A stretch of DNA of 34,028 nucleotides from Deltaproteobacteria bacterium (GTDB taxonomy: Bacteria > Desulfobacterota > BSN033 > UBA1163): NCBI GenBank assembly GCA_018333535.1, contig JAGXTA010000029.1:1-34028 (forward strand), read 5' to 3'. Positions 15,564 through 22,514 of this stretch are shown piece by piece. The notes beneath the pieces are model-generated. The model was not told the origin of the DNA. It saw nothing but the letters and a program-made list of their open reading frames with translations, and ran no database searches. The position numbers and the translations under genes were made by a program. The stretch's first letter is position 1; every line of letters begins with the position of its first letter.

Positions 15564-15680
15564 AAGGATGGAGGCTGGAGGAGCGTCCCCTTCCAGGGAC
15601 TTGAGGCTGAAGGCAACAGAGATTCTGCCTCAAACCCACCTGCCGGGAAGCAGGGAAGGTGATCCTCAAACGGTTTTATA

Positions 15681-16352
15681 ATGAGCCTGATTGAGATTAA
15701 AAGTCTTTTCAAAACCTATGAGAGCGGAGAAGAGAAGGTATGCGCTCTGGTCGATGTGGGCCTTCGTATCAGGAGGGGAGAATTTATCTCTGTGATGGGC
15801 CCCTCCGGTTCGGGGAAATCGACCCTCCTCACCATTCTCGGCGGGCTCAACCATCCCACGGCCGGTGAAGTAGTTGTCGATGATATTTCAATCTATCAAC
15901 TTCCCCTGGAGAGGTTGGCCGATTTCAGAAGGGAGTATCTTGGGTTCATCTTTCAATCCTTCCAATTGATTCCTTACCTGACCGTGATTGAGAATGTGAT
16001 GCTTCCGCTCTCCATTACGGAGAGATCGAATCGTGAACAAGCCAGGATGGCCGGAGAGATATTAGAGAGAACCGGTTTGAAGGGGAAGGAGAGGAGGCTT
16101 CCGGATCAACTCTCCGGAGGAGAACAGGAGCGGGTAGCGATTGCGAGGGCTCTGGTCAATGCGCCGCCCATTCTTCTTGCGGATGAGCCGACCGGAAACC
16201 TTGACACCCGGACCGGAAAGGAGATCATGGAGTTGTTCAAATCCCTGAACGCCGAGGGTCAGACGATCATCATGGTAACCCATAACCCGGAAAATGCCGT
16301 TTTTTCTTCGAGGACGATCTCTCTTCGAGATGGCCGGGTGGATGGAAATTAA
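15681..16352 (+). CDS. ABC transporter ATP-binding protein (LolD/MacB type)
   Basis: 223 residues from ATG 15681. Walker A is GPSGSGKST (40-48), the Q-loop lies in [13 protein letters not shown], the signature is [15 protein letters not shown] (from 144), and Walker B is [13 protein letters not shown] (163-175). It is the ATPase for the permease at 14403. A 117-base gap with no clear ribosome site close to the ATG separates the two genes. The gap holds a modest GC-rich palindrome. Cytoplasmic face of the inner membrane. Confidence 0.9.
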   Translation: MSLIEIKSLFKTYESGEEKVCALVDVGLRIRRGEFISVMGPSGSGKSTLLTILGGLNHPTAGEVVVDDISIYQLPLERLADFRREYLGFIFQSFQLIPYLTVIENVMLPLSITERSNREQARMAGEILERTGLKGKERRLPDQLSGGEQERVAIARALVNAPPILLADEPTGNLDTRTGKEIMELFKSLNAEGQTIIMVTHNPENAVFSSRTISLRDGRVDGN

Positions 16353-16359
16353 GAGTTTA

Positions 16360-16573
16360 GTAGCAGTTTAGCGGTTTGAAACTGGTCAATGACTTTTATG
16401 TGGGAAAATAAGGGCATCAGGTGACCAGGATATCAGGGTGCAGAATACCAGGGTACCAGGATCTTAGATAAAAAATAACAGCTTTTTGGTTTGACCTGAT
16501 ATCCCAATATCCTGATACCCACTTCCTGATCACCTGATCTTCTAATAACCGCTTCAAAGGGCTAAAGTGTTAC
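16360..16573. mobile_element. MITE-like element B (214 bp)
   Basis: Left end GTAGCAGTTTAGCGGTTTGA and right end, read inward, GTAACACTTTAGCCCTTTGA; 18 of 23 end bases match and they agree with element A at 12487. The inside differs from element A: ATCAGGTGACCAGGATATCA and related words on the left mirror TCCTGATCACCTGAT-like words on the right, so the whole unit can fold into a hairpin. No ORF. Confidence 0.65.
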
Positions 16574-16578
16574 AGGAT

Positions 16579-17217
16579 TTAAAATACGTATTCGATCAAA
16601 CCTGAAATTCTCAACCTTTCCACATCTTCGGGACGATCCACATCCCATTGCTGAGGAAGTTCCCGCCAGTCCAATCTCGATTGGCGAAGCCGCTCCCTTG
16701 TCTCTTCTAAGACGGACCCCGTTCCCCAGGAAATTCCCTCAAAGAGCGCTGGTTCATATTGACGAAGGCCGATAAGAACATAACCTCCATCTTCAGCCGG
16801 AGCAATCACCACAGGGGCCTCCTGTTCTAATGCTTTTCCTGCCTCTTTTAAATCGTCTGAAGTGAGAGAAGGGCAATCCGTGCCGATTAGAAGAGCCATC
16901 GGAACTCTTTTCAATATTTCATTAAAGGCGTGTGCCATCCGTCTGCCAAGATCACCTTCTGTCTGTTGATGGAGCTCGATTCGAAACTTTTCAGCGCATC
17001 GAAGAAAGAAGGGGTGCTCTTTCGAGGGCGAACACCAGAGTTCAACAGAACCCGCTTTTGATCCAACGGCGATATTCAGTGTATGCAAAACAAGTTTTTG
17101 GTAAAGGGTTGTTGCGGATTCAACATCCATAGAGGAAAGCAAACGGGTCTTTACCTCTCCCGGGATGGGCGCCTTTGCAAAGACAATAATGCGACAATTC
17201 GTTAAATTCGATGTCAT
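16579..17217 (-). CDS. TIGR04282-type arsenosugar/rSAM-selenodomain glycosyltransferase-like protein
   Basis: 212 residues from ATG 17217. FAKAPIPGEVKTRLL at the start, GDLGRRMAHAFNEIL, LLIGTDCPSLTSDDL and APAEDGGYVLIGLR are typical of the DUF2064/CofC-like nucleotidyl- or glycosyltransferase family TIGR04282. The family is named for its co-occurrence with ArsS and with selenodomain radical SAM proteins. It is the last gene of the minus-strand cluster, five bases after the GT2 gene. Its substrate is not known from sequence. Confidence 0.85.
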   Translation of the reverse strand: MTSNLTNCRIIVFAKAPIPGEVKTRLLSSMDVESATTLYQKLVLHTLNIAVGSKAGSVELWCSPSKEHPFFLRCAEKFRIELHQQTEGDLGRRMAHAFNEILKRVPMALLIGTDCPSLTSDDLKEAGKALEQEAPVVIAPAEDGGYVLIGLRQYEPALFEGISWGTGSVLEETRERLRQSRLDWRELPQQWDVDRPEDVERLRISGLIEYVF

Positions 17218-17222
17218 TTGTG

Positions 17223-17912
17223 TTATTCGAGTGTTGGATAATAAAACTTTGCCAGTCGTTTCGGGTTAACTTTAAAAAAATAGGCAAGCCTCAGGAACCA
17301 CATGAGAAGGATGGTGCGGAGGAGTCCTTTCTCTTCCCAGCGGCGGCTGGAGGTAAGAACGGGTTGATACAGACAGAGGGGTCGGTCGTATTTCTTTAAA
17401 ATCTTGCACAAGGCGACATCTTCCATCAAATTGATCTCCGGGAAACCACCGATCGCCTCAAAGAGTTCTCGTTTGACAAAGATAGCCTGATCTCCCGTGG
17501 CGATGCGCGAAAGCCTGGACCGCCAGTTCATCAGGATCTCAATGATGCGGAGCAGGGGGTGTTTTCCTGAGAGTTTAACATCGAAACGGCCCCATCTGCT
17601 CCCCATACTCTTCATCCCTTCGATGATTAACCGGTCAGCCCTTGCGGGCAGGAAGGTGTCACCATGTAGAAAGAGAAGGATTTCATGGCTCGCCGATTTT
17701 GCTCCGTCATTCATCTGGCGGCTCCGGCCCCGTGACTTCTGAATGATCTTGTCCGCGTAAGGCTTTGAGAGAGTGATGGTATTGTCATGGCTTCCGCCAT
17801 CGACGACAATCACCTCATGGCCTGCCTCCCGAAGAGGCTGAAGGGCGATGAGAGTTTGCGCAATCGCCGATGCTTCATTCAAAACCGGAAGGATGATGGA
17901 TATCTTCGTCAT
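17223..17912 (-). CDS. TIGR04283-type glycosyltransferase (GT2) of the arsenosugar cluster
   Basis: 229 residues from ATG 17912. A GT2 fold: ISIILPVLNEASAIAQTL, the donor-binding VIVVDGGSHDNT, LFLHGDTFLPARAD (DxD-like acidic site) and GDQAIFVKRELFEAIGGFPE. It matches the TIGR04283 rSAM/selenodomain-associated transferase type. ArsS makes a ribose-carrying arsenical, so a sugar transferase fits the pathway; the acceptor is inference. It is transcribed after ArsS and lies 76 bases from it. Confidence 0.85.
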   Translation of the reverse strand: MTKISIILPVLNEASAIAQTLIALQPLREAGHEVIVVDGGSHDNTITLSKPYADKIIQKSRGRSRQMNDGAKSASHEILLFLHGDTFLPARADRLIIEGMKSMGSRWGRFDVKLSGKHPLLRIIEILMNWRSRLSRIATGDQAIFVKRELFEAIGGFPEINLMEDVALCKILKKYDRPLCLYQPVLTSSRRWEEKGLLRTILLMWFLRLAYFFKVNPKRLAKFYYPTLE

Positions 17913-17935
17913 TTAAATCAGTCGGATAATCATTC

Positions 17936-17989
17936 GTCTAATCGTTTTATAGTTGACTATATGACGATGTGACTATCAGACGATTAGAC
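17936..17989. repeat. inverted repeat GTCTAATCG / CGATTAGAC
   Basis: GTCTAATCG (17936-17944) and CGATTAGAC (17981-17989) are perfect reverse complements, with further GACTAT-type words between. The right arm overlaps the last codon region of arsS. Confidence 0.5.
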
Positions 17990-18939
17990 TATTGAGTCAT
18001 TGGACTACTTAAAACTCCTGTGCAACTGGATCCCTGGCCTGCGGTGCAGCCGTAACAGTGGTCCAGGAGCGGGATAGGGTTTCCCTTCAGATCAATCCCC
18101 TTCAATTCGGAGAGATGGACCCGCGACCTTCCTTCCAGCAGGAGGGGAAGGCCGAGCGCCTGATTGAAATCGCAATCATAGACATAACCCTGATAGTCCA
18201 CGCTGATAAGCCTCCGGCACATCACGGATTCGAGATTCCCGTCCTGATGTGCCCCCTGGAGAAGATTCATATACCTTAAACGCTCGCCCCTCGCCGTCAA
18301 TAGTGTTTCAAAACGATGGATGGGCATATTGGTGATGGTATAGAGATGGTTGAAGACAATGCCATACCGCTCTCCCAGTTCTCTCCTGTAATCCTCTTCC
18401 AAGAGGGTTTGGGGAGAAGGAAGAAAAGAACCCAGCGGATTATAGACCAAATTGAGGGGGAGTCCCGAATCTTTTTGGCCATAACCCAGCTGATTGAGCT
18501 TTCTTAAGGCACTGAGACTGGCCTCGAAAACGCCATTGCCCCGTTGATGGTCAACATTCTCTTTCAGGTAACAGGGCAGGGAGGCGATGATCTCCACCTT
18601 CTGATCGGCGAGAAATTCTTCCAATCCCTCCATTCCGGATTCCTCGAGGACGGTAAGATTACAGCGATCAATGACATGGATACCCATCGCACGGGCAGAA
18701 CGGATGAGGTGTCTGAAGTGAGGGTTCAATTCCGGAGCACCACCGGTTAGATCGAGCTGACGGAGATTCGATGAGGCAAGGAAAGCAATCACCTGATCGA
18801 TGGCGGCGCGATCCATCATCTCCATCCTTTCAGGACCGGCATTGACATGGCAGTGGATGCACCTCTGATTACACCGGTAGCCAAGGTTCGCCTGTAAAAT
18901 TTCAAGACAGGTTCGTCTGATCACTGGGAAACCGGTCAT
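17989..18939 (-). CDS. arsS: ArsS-type radical SAM protein (TIGR04167)
   Basis: 316 residues from ATG 18939 behind AAGGAGAT, one base after the TVP38 stop. The radical SAM [4Fe-4S] motif is CNQRCIHC (Cys 23, 27, 30). The C-terminal Cys-rich end HCYGCTAGQGSSC (Cys 295, 298, 306) is the signature of the ArsS/rSAM-Cys-rich family. ArsS joins a 5'-deoxyadenosyl group to dimethylarsenite to start arsenosugar synthesis. Family members exist in which one of these Cys is selenocysteine; here all are cysteine and the gene ends in TAG. The arsenite methyltransferase ArsM, needed for the pathway, is not in this window. Confidence 0.88.
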   Translation of the reverse strand: MTGFPVIRRTCLEILQANLGYRCNQRCIHCHVNAGPERMEMMDRAAIDQVIAFLASSNLRQLDLTGGAPELNPHFRHLIRSARAMGIHVIDRCNLTVLEESGMEGLEEFLADQKVEIIASLPCYLKENVDHQRGNGVFEASLSALRKLNQLGYGQKDSGLPLNLVYNPLGSFLPSPQTLLEEDYRRELGERYGIVFNHLYTITNMPIHRFETLLTARGERLRYMNLLQGAHQDGNLESVMCRRLISVDYQGYVYDCDFNQALGLPLLLEGRSRVHLSELKGIDLKGNPIPLLDHCYGCTAGQGSSCTGVLSSPMTQ

Positions 18940-18940
18940 C

Positions 18941-19666
18941 TCAAATCTCCTTCTCTTTTTTGATCGATCGAAACTTTTTCACAAAGATGGGAATGAGAGC
19001 AAAAATGCCAAGCAGGATCAGAGCGCTCAGGGTCTTAAATGAAAGGAGTTGATCGGGTGACTCAATCCGGCCGAGGGATTGGCCGAGATTGGTAAAGACG
19101 AAAGCGCCTGGGATAATGCCGATGGCTGTGGCCAGCACATAGGTCTGGGCTTTGATGGGGGTGAAAGCCGTGGCCAGATTGATCAACCAGAAGGGAAAGA
19201 GAGGAACGAGCCTTAGAAAGAGAAGGTAGTTGAAATCATTTTTGTGAAATTCTGACATCAGTTTCTTAGCCGTCGTCCCCATTCGCCGGGAGACAACCTC
19301 GGCAAATACATAGCGTGCGACAAGAAAGGCAAGGGTGGCGCCCAGGGTCGCTGAGAAGAGGATAATGGCTGTTCCAACCCACAAACCAAAAAGAAACCCT
19401 ATCGTAAGGGACAGGATAGTTGCAACAGGAAGGCTTAAGGCTGTTGAGGCCGTATAAACGGCCATGGCTCCAAAGAGGATTGACGAATAATGATTGAGGG
19501 TATAGGCCATCAACCTGTCTCGATTAGCCTTGAGTGTTGAGAAATTTAAGTGCTGGTCACCGCCTAAAAAGAAGAAGGCTGAAAACCCTCCGACAAAGAT
19601 CAGGAGAATGAGGATCTTCTTCCACGAGATGGAAGGCCTGGATTGGTCTTGGGGAACTCGAGACAT
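18941..19666 (-). CDS. TVP38/TMEM64-family (DedA-like) membrane protein
   Basis: 241 residues from ATG 19666. Hydrophobic spans lie at about 16-36, 58-80, 84-108, 145-170, 175-198 and 208-228. The core motif GFLFGLWVGTAIILFSATLGATLAFLVARY and LRLVPLFPFWLINLATAF are typical of the SNARE-associated/VTT domain. Such proteins are lipid scramblase- or transporter-like in other organisms and often travel with arsS and the two transferases. No Shine-Dalgarno sequence is visible before the ATG, and the promoter predicted at 19676-19704 would start transcription almost on it. First gene of the minus-strand operon. Confidence 0.85.
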   Translation of the reverse strand: MSRVPQDQSRPSISWKKILILLIFVGGFSAFFFLGGDQHLNFSTLKANRDRLMAYTLNHYSSILFGAMAVYTASTALSLPVATILSLTIGFLFGLWVGTAIILFSATLGATLAFLVARYVFAEVVSRRMGTTAKKLMSEFHKNDFNYLLFLRLVPLFPFWLINLATAFTPIKAQTYVLATAIGIIPGAFVFTNLGQSLGRIESPDQLLSFKTLSALILLGIFALIPIFVKKFRSIKKEKEI

Positions 19667-19675
19667 ATAATTGAA

Positions 19676-19704
19676 TATTAATTGGACATGGTTCCAAATT
19701 TCAA
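19676..19704 (-). promoter_or_regulatory. predicted promoter for the TVP38-arsS operon
   Basis: On the minus strand TTGAAA (19699-19704), a 17-base spacer, TTAATA (19676-19681). The predicted start point is about 3 bases from the ATG at 19666, hence a leaderless or near-leaderless message. Confidence 0.4.
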
Positions 19705-19799
19705 GTAATTTGTTATAGACACCAGCGCTCCTTCATTAGAAGTTTATTGGCTTGAATAATCAGGAAGGAAAATTATTTTTTATGTTTTTAAAAAATATC

Positions 19800-19828
19800 T
19801 TGACAAATATAATAAAGAAATATATATT
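19800..19828 (+). promoter_or_regulatory. predicted promoter of the second Rrf2 gene
   Basis: TTGACA (19800-19805), a 17-base spacer and TATATT (19823-19828). The downstream leader carries AGGTGAC before the ATG at 19855. Confidence 0.65.
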
Positions 19829-19854
19829 GAAAGTAACATTATTCAGGTGACAAT

Positions 19855-20319
19855 ATGAGGTTATCTACACAGAGTCGTTATGGAGTAAGGGCTATTTTTG
19901 ATATTGCTTATCATTCCGAGGGGTTAGACACGCAGGTTAAAGACATTTCAAGACGGGAAGGAATCTCTCCGAGGTATATAGAACAGATATTTCAGAAGTT
20001 AAAAAAGGGAGGAATCATTGGCAGCAAGAGAGGTCCATCAGGGGGATACTTTTTAAGCAAGAAGCCCGAGGAAATCACTGTGGGAGAAATTGTTCGGATT
20101 ACCGAAGGGGGCATCAACCCCGTACTCTGCGTTAGCCCAGAGGATTCAAGCAAGCCCTGCGAGAAGTCAGGAGAGTGTGTTACGCAGATCGTTTGGAATG
20201 AAGCAGGAACCAGGCTCAAGGAATATTTTGATTCAATAACGATCAGGGATCTCTGCAAGATGGCCAAAGAGATGGGATTAAAGAAAGAGTTAGATAAAAG
20301 ATTTATGTACTACATCTGA
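19855..20319 (+). CDS. Rrf2-family transcriptional regulator, sulfur block 2
   Basis: 154 residues from ATG 19855. Winged helix-turn-helix at 1-75 (MRLSTQSRYGVRAIFDIA, SPRYIEQIFQKLKKGGIIGS, GPSGGYFLSKKP). Cysteines 92, 102 and 108 could hold an Fe-S cluster, but the spacing (9 and 5 between) differs from IscR and from the first Rrf2 protein (6 and 5). It stands directly ahead of the threonine-synthase-like/sulfur-carrier operon, which it probably controls. It is a paralogue, not a copy, of the gene at 5578. Confidence 0.85.
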   Translation: MRLSTQSRYGVRAIFDIAYHSEGLDTQVKDISRREGISPRYIEQIFQKLKKGGIIGSKRGPSGGYFLSKKPEEITVGEIVRITEGGINPVLCVSPEDSSKPCEKSGECVTQIVWNEAGTRLKEYFDSITIRDLCKMAKEMGLKKELDKRFMYYI

Positions 20320-20338
20320 AAATTTTTTAATTTTAATC

Positions 20339-20367
20339 TTGACAGAATTTATAAACTATAGTATTAT
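20339..20367 (+). promoter_or_regulatory. predicted promoter P1 with embedded operator-like motif
   Basis: TTGACA (20339-20344), a 17-base spacer and TATTAT (20362-20367). The spacer contains GAATTTATAAACTAT (20345-20359), which differs from the site over the first Rrf2 gene (5565-5579) by one base. A protein bound there would cover the promoter. Confidence 0.65.
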
Positions 20368-20388
20368 TCTATGCGAAAAGAGGAAAAA

Positions 20389-20436
20389 ATGGAAATTATT
20401 TTGTTTTATCAGATAGTTAATAATATGATAATGTAA
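20389..20436 (+). CDS. possible 15-residue leader peptide
   Basis: ATG 20389 follows AGAGG at about 8 bases and encodes MEIILFYQIVNNMIM, ending in TAA at 20434-20436, where the next hairpin begins. It lies 15 bases after the likely start of transcription from P1. It contains neither cysteine nor threonine but has three methionines and five isoleucine/leucine codons. It might be an attenuation leader or merely chance; there is no homologue I recognise. Confidence 0.35.
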   Translation: MEIILFYQIVNNMIM

Positions 20437-20476
20437 AGGGGGATAAGGACGGGTTTGCCTGATTCCCCTTATTTTT
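20436..20476 (+). terminator. terminator/attenuator hairpin upstream of the thrC-like gene
   Basis: AAGGGGGAT (20436-20444) pairs with ATTCCCCTT (20462-20470), including one G-T pair. An inner AGG/CCT and a T run at 20472-20476 complete the hairpin. It abuts the stop of the leader ORF and would end transcripts from P1 after about 100 bases unless antitermination occurs. Confidence 0.65.
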
Positions 20477-20486
20477 AAAAATATAC

Positions 20487-20515
20487 TTGATAAAATTAAT
20501 AAGCTATAAATTAAA
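20487..20515 (+). promoter_or_regulatory. weaker promoter-like site P2 with second operator-like motif
   Basis: TTGATA (20487-20492) and ATTAAA (20510-20515) are 17 bases apart. The spacer holds AAATTAATAAGCTAT (20493-20507), matching the consensus RAATTWATAANCTAT. It sits past the terminator, so it could express the operon independently of P1. Confidence 0.45.
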
Positions 20516-20542
20516 TTTAATACGAAAATAAAAGGTGAGAAT

Positions 20543-21811
20543 ATGAGTTATATAAAAGGTTTAAAATGCAGGGAATGCAGAAGGGAGTATTCGATCAAGC
20601 CGGTTCATGTTTGTGAATTCTGCTTTGGTCCCTTAGAAGTTGTTTATGATTATGAAGAGATCAAAAAGAGTGTGACACGTGCGAAGATTGAGGGAAGGCC
20701 AAAGACGATGTGGCGGTATAGAGATCTTCTGCCTTTGGATTCTGATCCCGCCGTAGGAAGAAATGTCGGATTTACTCCGCTCATAAAAGCAGAGAGGCTG
20801 GCGGAAGTCCTGGGTGTGAAGGAGCTCTACCTGAAGAATGATGCAGTCAATCATCCGACTCTCTCGTTTAAGGACAGGGTCGTCTCTGTTGCGGTTTCAA
20901 AAGCCAAAGAGTTTGGATTCGAGGTTGTCGCCTGCGCTTCGACAGGAAATCTTGCCAACTCAGTGGCTGCCCTGGCTGCTGAGGGAGGTCTGGATAGCTT
21001 CATCTTTATCCCTCATGATCTGGAAAAGGGGAAGATCCTGGGGACATTGATCTACGGGACGAACCTGATCGGAATCACAGGAAGCTATGATGAGGTCAAC
21101 CGGCTCTGCAGTGAGATTGCCGAGAATTATAGATGGGCCTTTGTCAACATCAACCTCCGTCCTTTTTATGCGGAGGGGTCGAAGACCTTCGGATATGAGA
21201 TTGCAGAACAGATGGGGTGGAGGACGCCCCGGCATGTGATTGTCCCGATGGCCGGAGGGTCGCTCATCACAAAGATCTGGAAAGGGTTCAAAGAGCTGGA
21301 ACTGATCGGCCTGCTTGATGGAGTCGATAGTAAAATCTATGGGGCTCAGGCATCAGGATCGAATCCCATCGTGGCTGCTTTTAAAGAAGGGATCGACTGG
21401 ATTAAGCCCCAGCGGCCTAAAACCATTGCCAAATCTCTGGCCATTGGGAACCCCGCGGATGGTTTCTATGCGCTGAAAACAATCCGGGAGTCCGGAGGGG
21501 CGGCCGAAGATGTGTCGGATGAGGAGATTGTGGAAGCCATGAAACTCCTGGCCCGGACAGAAGGAATCTTCACGGAGACAGCCGGCGGAGTGACGGTCGG
21601 AGTGACGAAGAAATTGATCGATCAAGGAATCATTCCAAGAGATGAATCCATTCTCATCTCAATCACAGGCAATGGCCTGAAAACCCAGGAAGCGATTCAG
21701 GATAGGGTTGGCCGGCCCCTGATTATTGAGGCGAAGTTCTCGGAGTTTGAGAAAACCGTAACTCCGAATCAGAGGAAGTATCGAGAATCAATCGTTCAGG
21801 CAACGCTTTAA
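20543..21811 (+). CDS. thrC: threonine synthase-like PLP enzyme with zinc ribbon
   Basis: 422 residues from ATG 20543 behind AAAGGTGAG. The N-terminal zinc ribbon has Cys 9, 12, 24, 27. PLP Lys110 is in HPTLSFKDRV, followed by ACASTGNLANSVAALAAEGG and VPMAGGSLITKIWKGF. The closest family is threonine synthase (O-phosphohomoserine to threonine). Its place as first gene of a sulfur-carrier operon raises the option that it accepts a sulfur nucleophile instead of water, giving homocysteine, but no residue shows this. The gene symbol reflects sequence family, not a proven reaction. Confidence 0.85.
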   Translation: MSYIKGLKCRECRREYSIKPVHVCEFCFGPLEVVYDYEEIKKSVTRAKIEGRPKTMWRYRDLLPLDSDPAVGRNVGFTPLIKAERLAEVLGVKELYLKNDAVNHPTLSFKDRVVSVAVSKAKEFGFEVVACASTGNLANSVAALAAEGGLDSFIFIPHDLEKGKILGTLIYGTNLIGITGSYDEVNRLCSEIAENYRWAFVNINLRPFYAEGSKTFGYEIAEQMGWRTPRHVIVPMAGGSLITKIWKGFKELELIGLLDGVDSKIYGAQASGSNPIVAAFKEGIDWIKPQRPKTIAKSLAIGNPADGFYALKTIRESGGAAEDVSDEEIVEAMKLLARTEGIFTETAGGVTVGVTKKLIDQGIIPRDESILISITGNGLKTQEAIQDRVGRPLIIEAKFSEFEKTVTPNQRKYRESIVQATL

Positions 21812-21828
21812 GATAGGAGGATGAAAAG

Positions 21829-22344
21829 ATGGACATTCGAGTCAGAATACCGACGCCGCTGAAAAAGCTGGCCGGGGAACAGGATATTGTCTTAGCAAAT
21901 GGGAATACAGTTGGAGAGGTGATCCAGTGGCTCACTGAAACCTATCCAGGGCTTAAGGAAAGGCTCAGGGATGAGAAGGGAGAGGTGAGGCGCTTCATCA
22001 ATATCTATGTGAACGATGAAGATATCCGGTTTGTCCGGAACCTCGAAACTCCTGTAAAAGACGGGGATCAGATCTCAATCATTCCAGCCATTGCCGGAGG
22101 CTCATCCAAGAAAAGAAGGGTGACCCTGACCTTTCCTCAGGAAAGGATTCAGGAACCGGTGATCTATAATATCGGCCACCAGTTTAAGATTGTCACCAAC
22201 ATTCGAAGCGCCAATGTCACGGAGAATGTCGGCTGGGTGACACTTGAGATTGACGGAGAGGAGGGGGAATATTTGAAGGCCCTCGACTATTTGAAGAAAA
22301 TCGGAGTAAAAGCAGAACCGGTGGAGAAGGACGTGATTGTGTAG
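21829..22344 (+). CDS. sulfur carrier (MoaD/ThiS fold) fused to a NIL domain
   Basis: 171 residues from ATG 21829 behind ATAGGAGGA. Residues 1-91 form a ubiquitin-like MoaD/ThiS domain (VRIPTPLKKLAG, FINIYVNDEDIRF, VKDGDQISIIPAIAGG). Gly90-Gly91 are where a free-standing carrier would end and be thiocarboxylated. Here the chain continues, SSKKRR, into a NIL domain (97-171), as in the ferredoxin at 8761. A carrier with internal Gly-Gly needs proteolysis to be active; a JAMM protease is encoded at 24754. Cytoplasmic. Confidence 0.85.
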   Translation: MDIRVRIPTPLKKLAGEQDIVLANGNTVGEVIQWLTETYPGLKERLRDEKGEVRRFINIYVNDEDIRFVRNLETPVKDGDQISIIPAIAGGSSKKRRVTLTFPQERIQEPVIYNIGHQFKIVTNIRSANVTENVGWVTLEIDGEEGEYLKALDYLKKIGVKAEPVEKDVIV

Positions 22345-22385
22345 AGGTAGAATTGATCATTGTCTGCCTATAAACTTTTTTTGCC

Positions 22386-22467
22386 GTCATGCCGGATTTG
22401 ATCCGGCATCCAGCCCCGCCTTTGGCAGGATTGAAAAGACTGGATTCTGGGTCAAGCCCGGAATGAC
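22386..22467. repeat. REP-like element of the GTCAT...GAATGAC family
   Basis: Starts GTCATGCCGGATTTGATCCG and ends CCCGGAATGAC with an internal CTGGATTCTGGG. Same architecture as 6170-6245: two hairpin halves with inner ATCCAG/CTGGAT edges. Confidence 0.7.
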
Positions 22468-22514
22468 AAACCGAATAGGGCTTATGTCAATATGAATAAT
22501 CAAGGGGGAACGAG

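Noticed and set aside
19806-19850. copy of the RAATTWATAANCTAT motif before the second Rrf2 gene
   Set aside because: The AT-rich sequence there matches in too few positions to claim a site.
20543-21811. gene as a second cysteine synthase
   Set aside because: The N-terminal zinc ribbon and the HPTLSFKDR motif place it with threonine synthases, not with CysK/CysM.
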